Of a stretch of DNA of 5,638 nucleotides, positions 1 to 4,760 are shown one piece after another. Where the stretch lies: the NCBI GenBank assembly GCA_002505495.1, contig DAVI01000041.1, forward strand, positions 19,379 to 25,016. The letters are read 5' to 3'. The translations under genes were made by a program, and so were the position numbers. The notes under the pieces were generated by a model. The model saw only the letters and a list, made by a program, of their open reading frames with translations. It did not search any database and was not told the origin of the DNA. The stretch is from Euryarchaeota archaeon UBA59 (GTDB lineage: Archaea > Thermoplasmatota > Poseidoniia > Poseidoniales > Thalassarchaeaceae). How positions within the stretch are numbered: the stretch's first letter is position 1; each line of letters begins with the position of its first letter.

Positions 1-681
1 AGCGTCTCCGGCTGCAAAGTTGAGGGCGAACACATAGCCTGGCAGGATGAGGAAGGCGAGGGCGCCCCAAACCAGCAGTGCTAGTGCGGGTGGCATCATC
101 GCAACTCCGTCAGGAGGAAGTGAATTCCACCATGGCAGGCAGAGCGCCACGAACATCATCGCCTTGGCGTCGGCGCCGCCGTGTAGCATTCGAAGTTGGT
201 AGCAGAGTTCGAAGAACAGTAGAACGGCGCCAATTGCGACCATCTTCGCCCAAAGGTAGGCGGCTGTCATCTGTTCGGGAGTGCCGCAGTAGTCGACTAC
301 AGCGTCGTAGTTGCACGGCCCGGTGAGCGCGGTGAGGCCGTGCGTCGAAGCGCCTACCGCGAGCCCGATTCCCGAGGCGACATACCAGCAAGTGACGAGA
401 ATGTCGATTTTTGAGCCAGCTTTCAGGTCGGATAGGGTCGGACGCCCGATAACCGCGGTGGAAGCATATGCGACTACGGCGGAGGCGGTCAGCCAGGTTG
501 ACCAGTCAGCCTCCCTCATCAACAGTTCGAGGCAGAGCAGGAAGAGTGCGGGTTTGGCCCAAGTGAGCCACCAGTCGTTTGGTACGCGGCGAATTTTGAG
601 GTCGAGATAGGTCGCGCCGGCGAGCGTGAGCACGAGAGTAATCACCCGCGCGTAGGCGAGAAGGTCGAATGCGTCAGCCAT
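1..681 (-). CDS. Archaeal prepilin/preflagellin (type IV pilin-like) peptidase, A24 family, 3' end cut by the window
   Basis: This is an integral membrane aspartyl protease expected to cleave the class III signal peptides of archaellins or type IV pilin-like proteins at the cytoplasmic membrane. The 227 visible residues start at the ATG at 681 and run off the left edge. Both family motifs are present: TYLDLKIRRVPN with the first catalytic Asp at residue 27, and HGGADAK with the second at residue 171. Hydrophobic segments lie near 8-26, 39-54, 62-78, 93-111, 142-163 and 199-222. In FlaK and PibD, as I recall, the two aspartates are only about 60 residues apart; here they are 144 apart, with an extra pair of hydrophobic segments between them. 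No Shine-Dalgarno precedes the ATG, but a TATA-like palindrome sits about 32 bases upstream, which suggests a leaderless transcript. An in-frame GTG at 699 is a less likely start. The motifs make the family firm; whether the substrate is archaellin or pilin is open. Confidence 0.86.
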   Translation of the reverse strand, partial: MADAFDLLAYARVITLVLTLAGATYLDLKIRRVPNDWWLTWAKPALFLLCLELLMREADWSTWLTASAVVAYASTAVIGRPTLSDLKAGSKIDILVTCWYVASGIGLAVGASTHGLTALTGPCNYDAVVDYCGTPEQMTAAYLWAKMVAIGAVLLFFELCYQLRMLHGGADAKAMMFVALCLPWWNSLPPDGVAMMPPALALLVWGALAFLILPGYVFALNFAAGDA

Positions 682-707
682 GCTCTCCGGCCCTGCCACA
701 GGTAAGT

Positions 708-719
708 GCCATAAATGGC
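708..719. promoter_or_regulatory. Near-palindromic TATA-like element shared by two divergent genes
   Basis: GCCATAAATGGC reads almost the same on both strands (GCCAT, two central bases, ATGGC). Its centre is about 32 bases from the peptidase ATG at 681 and about 53 bases from the UPF0147 ATG at 767. That spacing predicts a leaderless transcript to the left. To the right it predicts a leader of roughly 25 bases carrying a Shine-Dalgarno, which is what the sequence shows. The promoter role is inferred from position and composition only. Confidence 0.5.
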
Positions 720-752
720 GCGTGGTTCCGGAGGCTTGTTCCCATGGAATGC

Positions 753-758
753 GGAGGT
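753..758 (+). promoter_or_regulatory. Strong Shine-Dalgarno that sets the UPF0147 start
   Basis: GGAGGT ends 8 bases before the ATG at 767. It decides in favour of that start over the in-frame ATG codons at 680 and 749, which would add unconserved-looking residues. It is one of only two clear Shine-Dalgarno sequences I see in the window. Confidence 0.75.
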
Positions 759-766
759 CAACTCAG

Positions 767-1033
767 ATGGACATCGAGGCTCGATTGGCACAGATTTCGA
801 CTGTGATTCTACAGTTGGACGACTCAAAGGTCCCCCGCAACATTCGTCGGGGTGCGAAGGAGTGTGTCGAACAGTGGTTGCTCAACAAGAACAAGGAGAT
901 GGATGTCCGTATTGCGATGACTCAGAGCAAGTTGGAAGAGTTGGGAGAGGATCCCAACATTCCGATGGAGTTCGGCACACTCGTCTTCCAAATCAACACC
1001 GCGCTCGAGCAGCTGCTCGGTGAGGTCATCTGA
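767..1033 (+). CDS. UPF0147 family protein
   Basis: This is an 88-residue, mostly helical, cytosolic protein of the archaeal UPF0147 family, whose function is not established. Recognisable family features are VPRNIRRGAKE near residues 23-33 and, in the second half, an EDPNIPMEFGTLVFQI segment near 62-77. The pattern of two 'D/E..VPRNIR' and 'DPNIP' helix starts gives an internal two-fold look typical of the family. The length matches family members, which are about 85-95 residues. The start is fixed by the GGAGGT upstream. It is transcribed away from the peptidase gene and is followed by 138 bases before the next start, with a short T-rich run just after the stop. The family call is confident; no function should be inferred from it. 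Confidence 0.88.
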   Translation: MDIEARLAQISTVILQLDDSKVPRNIRRGAKECVEQWLLNKNKEMDVRIAMTQSKLEELGEDPNIPMEFGTLVFQINTALEQLLGEVI

Positions 1034-1171
1034 CACCTCAACCGTTTGTTTCCTCCCACAGAAGGGAGACAGAGCCACATAGGCTGGGACCTACTACTGG
1101 TTCGTTCACTTTCAGTTTCAGTTCGGTCTGCGCGCGAAAAGAAGGTAGACCAACAGCGATGCGTGCTGGCC

Positions 1172-1738
1172 ATGCTCGCTGATGTGATTCGTAGCATCGT
1201 ATTGCCTGATGGAATCGTTACCGCTCATTCTGACCGGTCGTTGATGTTCAGACCGAAGGGAGGGCGGGAGCAGAAGATAGCGTTGCCAGCGGTGGCGACG
1301 GCGTTGTTGGCCTGTCGCGGCCCGCAGGAGCGCTGTTGGCGGCTCGTGGTGGGTGACCGAACCGGCTCGGTGCAGGTCTACACGCTGCCCCGTCTTGAGT
1401 TGTTGAAGTCCCGTAAACTAGGCGATTCCCAAATCACTGCACTCTCACTACATGATCCAGATAGGCACGAGAGGATTCTCGTCGGCATGAAGAGTGGCGA
1501 GGTGCATGCAATAGGAAAGCGACTGCCGGGTGGCTCGCTGTTACTATTCGACATCGGACAGGAGGTCGGTCTGATTCACTCGGCTGCGGAAATCATCACG
1601 ATTCACAGTGGTTGGAAGCGAGAAGTTCGCCATTGGGACGGCGATGCGGTCTCGCGAGCAGAGCGGTGGCAGATTCCACCAACTCCGCCGAGGCGGAATC
1701 GAAGGCAACTCACTCTTGCCACGACGGCTCCGGTGTGA
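1172..1738 (+). CDS. Unrecognised protein with WD40/beta-propeller-like repeats
   Basis: I do not recognise this 188-residue protein as a named family. It shows about four degenerate repeats of roughly 40 residues, each with a small-residue/Asp or Ser-Gly turn followed by alternating hydrophobic residues: GIVTAHSDRSLMF near 14, LVVGDRTGSVQVYTL near 58, ILVGMKSGEVHAIG near 102 and IITIHSGWKREVRHWDG near 141. This is the look of beta-propeller blades. There is no signal peptide or membrane segment. The tail from about residue 168 is proline- and arginine-rich and probably disordered. The start is uncertain: ATG at 1172 or an in-frame GTG at 1163; the reading frame is open back to 1046 without good repeat sequence. 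The 3' end overlaps the convergent hydrolase gene by 29 bases. A role as a protein-binding scaffold would be a guess. Confidence 0.68.
   Translation: MLADVIRSIVLPDGIVTAHSDRSLMFRPKGGREQKIALPAVATALLACRGPQERCWRLVVGDRTGSVQVYTLPRLELLKSRKLGDSQITALSLHDPDRHERILVGMKSGEVHAIGKRLPGGSLLLFDIGQEVGLIHSAAEIITIHSGWKREVRHWDGDAVSRAERWQIPPTPPRRNRRQLTLATTAPV
1684..1697. repeat. Small perfect inverted repeat just past the hydrolase stop
   Basis: TCCGCC, two bases, GGCGGA form a 6-base-pair stem beginning 13 bases downstream of the hydrolase stop codon. An alternative, mutually exclusive stem pairs GATTCC (1672-1677) with GGAATC (1695-1700). It lies inside the end of the propeller-like gene, where it encodes part of the Pro-Arg tail, so it may be a by-product of coding. 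There is no T-run, so I do not call it a terminator. Confidence 0.3.
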
Positions 1739-2453
1739 ACCAATTGCAGGTCGGGTGCGGGCGTGGCCAAGATTCAGGGCGCTCACCCTTTCTTTCGACA
1801 CACTCAGCCAGTGTTTCTTGATGCTGTTCGAGTTCAGCTCGGATTTCAGCGGTACCGCGAATGGTCTCACCGTGACCAGGAATCAACTGCTCAACATCGA
1901 GGTCGAGAGCAATCTCGACGCTCTCGAGCAGGTCGGGGAGACAACCGGTTGGCAAATCCCAGCGTGCGGGGTTTCCCTTCCGTGGAATCAAGTCACCAGC
2001 GATGAGGACTCCTCGCTCTTCAATCCAAAAGGCGCTCGAATCGCTGGTGTGGCCCGGCATGTGGAGCACCTCGGCAGAGCCACCTCCCAGTTCGAACACT
2101 GTCCCCTCCTCGAAAGGTGTCGCAGCGACGGCGGGCATGTCGGAGTTGAATCGAGATGCCCATGTGGTGAACAGGTCGCCACCGGAGAGCGCTGCAATGG
2201 CATGGTCGTGTGCGTGGACGGGGACGGCCCAATGGTCTGAGAGGTGGCTGGCACCGCCGGCCGTGTCGTAATGGCGGTGGGTCAATAGAATCCCGACAAT
2301 TCCCGGTTGGTCTGTGAGGTTGGCTTCGACTCTCTCAAGCACGTTTGATTGATACCAACTGGTACCGGGGTCGACCACAAATGTCGCATCTTCACCAGAT
2401 ATCAGGACGCAGGATGCGTCGTGATGAATTCCGGGAAGCCTGACTACTCGCAT
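1710..2453 (-). CDS. Metallo-beta-lactamase-fold hydrolase
   Basis: This 247-residue cytosolic protein has the metallo-beta-lactamase fold in the layout of glyoxalase II / LACTB2-like hydrolases. Metal-ligand motifs appear in order: THRHYDTAGG (His59, His61, Asp63), MPGHTSDS (His135), IAGDLI (Asp154) and IPGHGE (His194). The usual HxHxDH motif here ends in Thr64 instead of His, removing one standard ligand of the second metal site. About 50 residues follow the last motif; they look helical and then proline- and tryptophan-rich. The ATG at 2453 is the first possible start, because an in-frame stop lies 30 bases upstream. It has no Shine-Dalgarno but sits about 34 bases from a TATA-like element, so it is probably leaderless. 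The fold is certain; the substrate (thioester, nucleic acid or other) cannot be told. Confidence 0.9.
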   Translation of the reverse strand: MRVVRLPGIHHDASCVLISGEDATFVVDPGTSWYQSNVLERVEANLTDQPGIVGILLTHRHYDTAGGASHLSDHWAVPVHAHDHAIAALSGGDLFTTWASRFNSDMPAVAATPFEEGTVFELGGGSAEVLHMPGHTSDSSAFWIEERGVLIAGDLIPRKGNPARWDLPTGCLPDLLESVEIALDLDVEQLIPGHGETIRGTAEIRAELEQHQETLAECVERKGERPESWPRPHPTCNWFTPEPSWQE

Positions 2454-2481
2454 GACTGACGGGCTGTTGCTGGGGGTTTGC

Positions 2482-2493
2482 GCTTAAATAGAG
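2482..2493. promoter_or_regulatory. TATA-like element between the hydrolase and eL40 genes
   Basis: GCTTAAATAGAG on the plus strand reads CTCTATTTAAGC on the minus strand. The two start codons are only 59 bases apart, and this is the only AT-rich stretch between them. Its centre is about 26 bases before the eL40 ATG and about 34 before the hydrolase ATG. Both distances fit leaderless transcription from one bidirectional element or two overlapping ones. The role is inferred. Confidence 0.55.
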
Positions 2494-2512
2494 GGAGCAG
2501 GTCGCCGCCTCA

Positions 2513-2659
2513 ATGGCAAGATTCGAAGAGGCAGAGAAGCGACTGCTCGATGTCCGCATCTGCATGAAGTGCAACGCTCGAAATGGCCTCATGGCGACCT
2601 CTTGCCGCAAGTGTAGTTACAAGGGTCTGCGCCTCAAGAACAAGGTACGCCGCATCTGA
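2513..2659 (+). CDS. rpl40e: Large-subunit ribosomal protein eL40 (L40e)
   Basis: This is a 48-residue basic zinc-binding protein of the archaeal/eukaryotic 50S/60S subunit. In eukaryotes it is made as a ubiquitin fusion; here, as usual in archaea, it stands alone. The zinc finger is C17-x2-C20 and C31-x2-C34, in RICMKCNARN and TSCRKCSYKGLRLKNK. The length and the K/R-rich end match the family. The ATG lies about 26 bases after a TATA-like element, so the transcript is probably leaderless; a weak GGAG at 2494-2497 is too far upstream to be a normal ribosome-binding site. It is a single-gene unit: divergent from the hydrolase and convergent with the zinc-finger-like gene. A T-rich stretch 12-30 bases after the stop may end transcription. 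Confidence 0.95.
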   Translation: MARFEEAEKRLLDVRICMKCNARNGLMATSCRKCSYKGLRLKNKVRRI

Positions 2660-2669
2660 TTGCGCACCT

Positions 2670-2692
2670 CGTCCTTCTTTGTTCAACTTCTC
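2670..2692 (+). terminator. Possible pyrimidine-rich terminator after eL40
   Basis: The stretch after the eL40 stop contains CCTTCTTTG and then CTTCTC with no stable stem. Archaeal RNA polymerase can stop at T-rich runs without a hairpin. The T-runs here are short, so this is a weak call. Confidence 0.25.
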
Positions 2693-2752
2693 AAGCGAAC
2701 GCCCTATTCTCAACCGATTGTTAACAGCGCAGCGAATCCCAACCAGCCGAGG

Positions 2753-3031
2753 TCAGGACCACTCTGTTTCATCATCCTTCTTCGCTTTCTTCCACTCTTT
2801 GTAGTGGGTTCTGCAGATCTTGACTCGCCGTGGCCCTTCCTGAAGGTTATCCCAGACATCGACTGCGTTGTCGTAGGCGATACTACGGCCGCCCAACGCC
2901 TTGTCGGCGAAGTTCTTGCACCCGGGCACCGCGCACGGATCCTCCGGGTCGATTGCTGCCGACGAACGCGTCTGTCTCGGCTTCTGGCCCTTCGGCTTCG
3001 GGATTCCCCTGCGGTGTGGTCTGCCGGCCAT
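2753..3031 (-). CDS. Small basic zinc-finger-like protein downstream of purA
   Basis: I do not recognise this 92-residue protein as a named family. Residues 1-30 are rich in Arg, Lys and Pro, likely disordered and possibly nucleic-acid binding. A compact domain follows with C33-x4-C38 (DPCAVPGCKNFADKAL) and C73-x2-H76 (KICRTHYKEWKK). This spacing could bind one zinc ion. Between the pairs is a conserved-looking Gly-Arg then Tyr-Asn-Ala stretch and a Trp. The tail after residue 77 is Lys/Glu/Asp-rich. AGGAG lies 8 bases before the ATG at 3031, and purA ends only 37 bases upstream on the same strand. The gene is therefore probably cotranscribed with purA and translated by its own Shine-Dalgarno. 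It is not a shadow ORF: it fills a gap, has a ribosome-binding site and shows a coherent metal motif. Function unknown. Confidence 0.75.
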   Translation of the reverse strand: MAGRPHRRGIPKPKGQKPRQTRSSAAIDPEDPCAVPGCKNFADKALGGRSIAYDNAVDVWDNLQEGPRRVKICRTHYKEWKKAKKDDETEWS

Positions 3032-3039
3032 GTCCTCGA

Positions 3040-3044
3040 CTCCT
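3040..3044 (-). promoter_or_regulatory. Shine-Dalgarno for the zinc-finger-like gene
   Basis: AGGAG on the minus strand lies 8 bases before the ATG at 3031. A second GAGGAG is slightly farther upstream (3050-3055). Their presence between purA and this gene fits an internal operon gene that cannot use leaderless initiation. Confidence 0.65.
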
Positions 3045-3068
3045 GATGCTCCTCTTTGACCCTAACGC

Positions 3069-4370
3069 CTACGCCCTGTAGACGGTCGCTTCCCGGTCCG
3101 GGCCCACTCCAACGGAATGGATTCGGATTCCGAGCCACGCCTCGACCTTCTCAACATACTCTCGGGCACCGGTTGGAAGCGCCGCAAATCCGGCGCCGTC
3201 AGCGTTGGCCTTGCGAGCGAGTTCAAGCCACTCTGAGAGGGGGATTGCGGGGAAGCCGGACAGAGTTTCCGTTCGGCAAGTCACTCGAGCGAGGTCATCC
3301 ATGTTGGAGGGCATCTCGCTAATCAGGACGCCATCCAACTCGTAACCTACGACAATCTCCAACTCATCGAGACCGCCCAACACATCCAACTTCGTGAGCG
3401 AGATGTCGGTGAAGCCGTTGAGGCGGTTGGAATGGCGTAGCACAACTAGGTCGAGCCAACCGCAGCGGCGGGGCCGGCCGGTCGTCGTACCGAATTCATG
3501 GCCGACACTCCCCATGTGCGCGCCTGCGTCGTCAAACAACTCGGACGGAAATGGTCCATTGCCGACTCTCGTCGTGTAGGCCTTGACGACTCCAAACACC
3601 TCCTCGATGTGACCTGGATGGATGCCTGCACCGTGGGAGGCATTGGCACGGCTAGTGACCGAGGAGGTGACGAACGGGTAGGTGCCATGTTCGATGTCGA
3701 GGAGACAACCCTGGGCTCCCTCGAGCAGCACTGTCTCACCCTGGCGGAGGGCTAGGTCGAGCATCAGCCCGGTTGGTGCGACAGCGTGACCGAAATTGTC
3801 AGCGACCCAGTCGAGTGACTCTTTCAGTTCCAAGGAGGTTATTGTGCCTTCAACTCCGCGCGCCGCTAGTTGTGTGCTCATTCGGGCAGCTGACTCGTCG
3901 AGCCAAGTCTGGTCCCCACGCTTTGAGTCGAGGTCACAGAAGCGAATGCCGACCCTCTCGATCTTGTCCCGGTAGGTTGGGCCGATGCCCCGCCCGGTGG
4001 TTCCAATCTTCTCGTCCGCGCCGTCGTAGAGCCGGTGGAAGGGGAGATTCACATGCGCCCTCTCCGAGATCCAAAGACGCTTCCCAAGCGGTGCCTCGCC
4101 AGACGATTCCTGCCAAGTCTCCAACTCCTCAGCAAGTACCCATGGGTCAACTACCATGCCGGAGCCGAGCACGCACTGGCAGTCTGGATTGGTTAGACCC
4201 GAAGGCAGTTGATGGAGTTTCAAGACCTGCTCTCCAAGAACGATCGTGTGGCCTGCGTTGTTACCACCCTGGAACCGGACAACCCAGTCTGCGTCGGCCG
4301 CCAACTGGTCGACCAACTTCCCCTTTCCCTCATCGCCCCATTGAGCGCCGAGCACAACCTGAGCGGGCAT
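3069..4370 (-). CDS. purA: Adenylosuccinate synthetase
   Basis: This cytosolic enzyme joins IMP and aspartate using GTP to give adenylosuccinate, the first committed step from IMP to AMP. At 433 residues it is full length for the common bacterial/archaeal form. The N-terminal P-loop-like GDEGKGK spans residues 12-18, with the catalytic Asp13 at the same number as in E. coli; His41 follows in GGNNAGHTIV. Other signatures are TTGRGIGPTYRDK, LLEGAQGCLLDIEHGTYPFV, the GTP/aspartate-loop region TTTGRPRRCGWLD, and SLTKLDVLGGLDEL. The C-terminus closes with VGVGPDREATVYRA. All expected active-site segments are intact. The ATG at 4370 gives the canonical N-terminus. It has no Shine-Dalgarno, so a leaderless or near-leaderless start is likely, though its TATA element is weak. 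The stop is TAG, unlike the TGA of the other complete genes here. The zinc-finger-like gene follows after 37 bases. Confidence 0.97.
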   Translation of the reverse strand: MPAQVVLGAQWGDEGKGKLVDQLAADADWVVRFQGGNNAGHTIVLGEQVLKLHQLPSGLTNPDCQCVLGSGMVVDPWVLAEELETWQESSGEAPLGKRLWISERAHVNLPFHRLYDGADEKIGTTGRGIGPTYRDKIERVGIRFCDLDSKRGDQTWLDESAARMSTQLAARGVEGTITSLELKESLDWVADNFGHAVAPTGLMLDLALRQGETVLLEGAQGCLLDIEHGTYPFVTSSVTSRANASHGAGIHPGHIEEVFGVVKAYTTRVGNGPFPSELFDDAGAHMGSVGHEFGTTTGRPRRCGWLDLVVLRHSNRLNGFTDISLTKLDVLGGLDELEIVVGYELDGVLISEMPSNMDDLARVTCRTETLSGFPAIPLSEWLELARKANADGAGFAALPTGAREYVEKVEAWLGIRIHSVGVGPDREATVYRA

Positions 4371-4378
4371 GACGAAAC

Positions 4379-4429
4379 GGGCGTGCCGCGACCATCCTTT
4401 GAACTATGCCATCCGGGAGTGACACGCCC
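4379..4429. repeat. 7-base inverted repeat bracketing the purA promoter region
   Basis: GGGCGTG (4379-4385) and CACGCCC (4423-4429) are perfect reverse complements 37 bases apart. The near arm is 9 bases upstream of the purA ATG. The only TATA-like candidate for purA, ATAGTTCAAA on the minus strand near 4398-4407, lies between the arms. They could be paired operator half-sites, or chance in GC-rich DNA. Confidence 0.35.
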
Positions 4430-4556
4430 AACTACCGAGGCTCAAGAGAATTGAACCTGCAAACCCTCTCTTTACTGGTGGACGAGTTATGCCAACAGAC
4501 ACTAGATGGGCCGAGTCAGCGGGCTGGCGAAAGAGAACCGATGGGAGGCCGGCCCC

Positions 4557-4596
4557 ACACACCCCCTCCATCGTAGATGGAGGAGGGGGGGTGTGT
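4557..4596. repeat. Strong imperfect stem-loop in the purA-tfb gap
   Basis: An outer arm (ACACACCCCC, 4557-4566) pairs with GGGGGTGTGT (4587-4596). An inner TCCATC (4567-4572) pairs with GATGGA (4576-4581). The loop is GTA and GGAGG (4582-4586) is bulged out, giving 16 base pairs in 40 bases. An alternative pairs CCCCCTCC with GGAGGGGG and leaves a larger loop. It is followed by no T-run on the plus strand, so it is not a standard terminator. Its role is unknown: RNA leader, small RNA or DNA-level element. Confidence 0.6.
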
Positions 4597-4600
4597 TACC

Positions 4601-4614
4601 AATGATGAATCATT
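4601..4614. repeat. Short palindrome upstream of tfb
   Basis: AATGAT, two bases, ATCATT form a perfect 6-base inverted repeat about 100 bases upstream of the tfb TATA box and 4 bases after the large stem-loop. It has the size of a protein-binding half-site pair, but nothing shows that it is bound. Confidence 0.3.
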
Positions 4615-4712
4615 CAAGTAGGGTCGATGCTATTGTTCCCTTCGGTTGGCGACGGGTCGAGTTCAGTTTCTACCGAATGGGCAATTTGGGGATGCACAGA
4701 CTGACCGTAGGC

Positions 4713-4720
4713 TTTATATA
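4713..4720 (+). promoter_or_regulatory. TATA box of tfb
   Basis: TTTATATA is the best archaeal TATA box in the window. Transcription would begin about 25-30 bases downstream, near 4740-4747, leaving a leader of about 15-20 bases before the tfb ATG. A second AT-rich element, AAATATTA at 4732-4739, is 22-29 bases before the ATG and could drive a leaderless transcript instead. The box also reads TATATAAA on the minus strand, so it could fire towards purA. Confidence 0.7.
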
Positions 4721-4760
4721 CTACGAGCAACAAATATTAGTTAACCCGGGGTTGTAGAGT

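Larger units (their letters stand above)
4371..4760. other. 390-base intergenic region between divergent purA and tfb
   Basis: This is the largest gap in the window. It contains a 7-base inverted repeat around the likely purA promoter, a 6-base inverted repeat (AAGAGA 4444-4449 and TCTCTT 4467-4472), an FseI-type GGCCGGCC palindrome (4547-4554), a strong imperfect hairpin (4557-4596), a small palindrome (4601-4614) and the tfb promoter. The longest open frame (4506-4757, plus strand) has no family features or ribosome-binding site and I do not call it a gene. I found no tRNA or known RNA gene. Confidence 0.6.

Noticed and set aside
110..391. Open frames at 110-391 (minus) and 78-326 and 311-610 (plus)
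   Set aside because: All lie over the prepilin peptidase gene, whose frame has both catalytic motifs and membrane segments. These are Arg/Ser-rich out-of-frame translations.
1109..1151. Tandem TTTCAG repeats and a GGTCT/AGACC pair upstream of the propeller-like gene
   Set aside because: The repeats are only two copies of six bases and the stem only five base pairs with a long loop; neither exceeds chance expectation enough to report as a feature.
1608..2240. 210-residue open frame antisense to the metallo-beta-lactamase-fold gene
   Set aside because: The opposite strand carries a complete hydrolase with ordered metal motifs; this frame has no recognisable domain.
2710..3138. 142-residue open frame on the minus strand over the zinc-finger-like gene
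   Set aside because: It is Arg/Ser/Pro-rich, runs into the end of purA and lacks a ribosome-binding site. The 92-residue frame at 2753-3031 has AGGAG and a coherent Cys/His pattern.
3773..4372. 199-residue open frame antisense to purA
   Set aside because: It is an Arg/Pro/Ser-rich shadow of the well-supported purA reading frame in GC-rich DNA, with no motif of its own.
4375..4460. tRNA-like T-loop on the minus strand (GGTTCAATTC) between purA and tfb
   Set aside because: The flanking five bases do not form a T-stem, no matching acceptor strands were found, and no D-arm or anticodon stem fits upstream. The similarity to the B-box is probably chance.
4602..4704. Possible C/D box small RNA: ATGATGA at 4602-4608 and CTGA at 4701-4704
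   Set aside because: The boxes are about 100 bases apart, well beyond the usual archaeal size of about 50-70, and no internal D'/C' boxes or terminal stem were seen.
4506..4757. 83-residue open frame on the plus strand in the purA-tfb gap
   Set aside because: It runs across the stem-loop, the palindrome and the tfb TATA box, has no ribosome-binding site, and its composition does not look like a protein domain.
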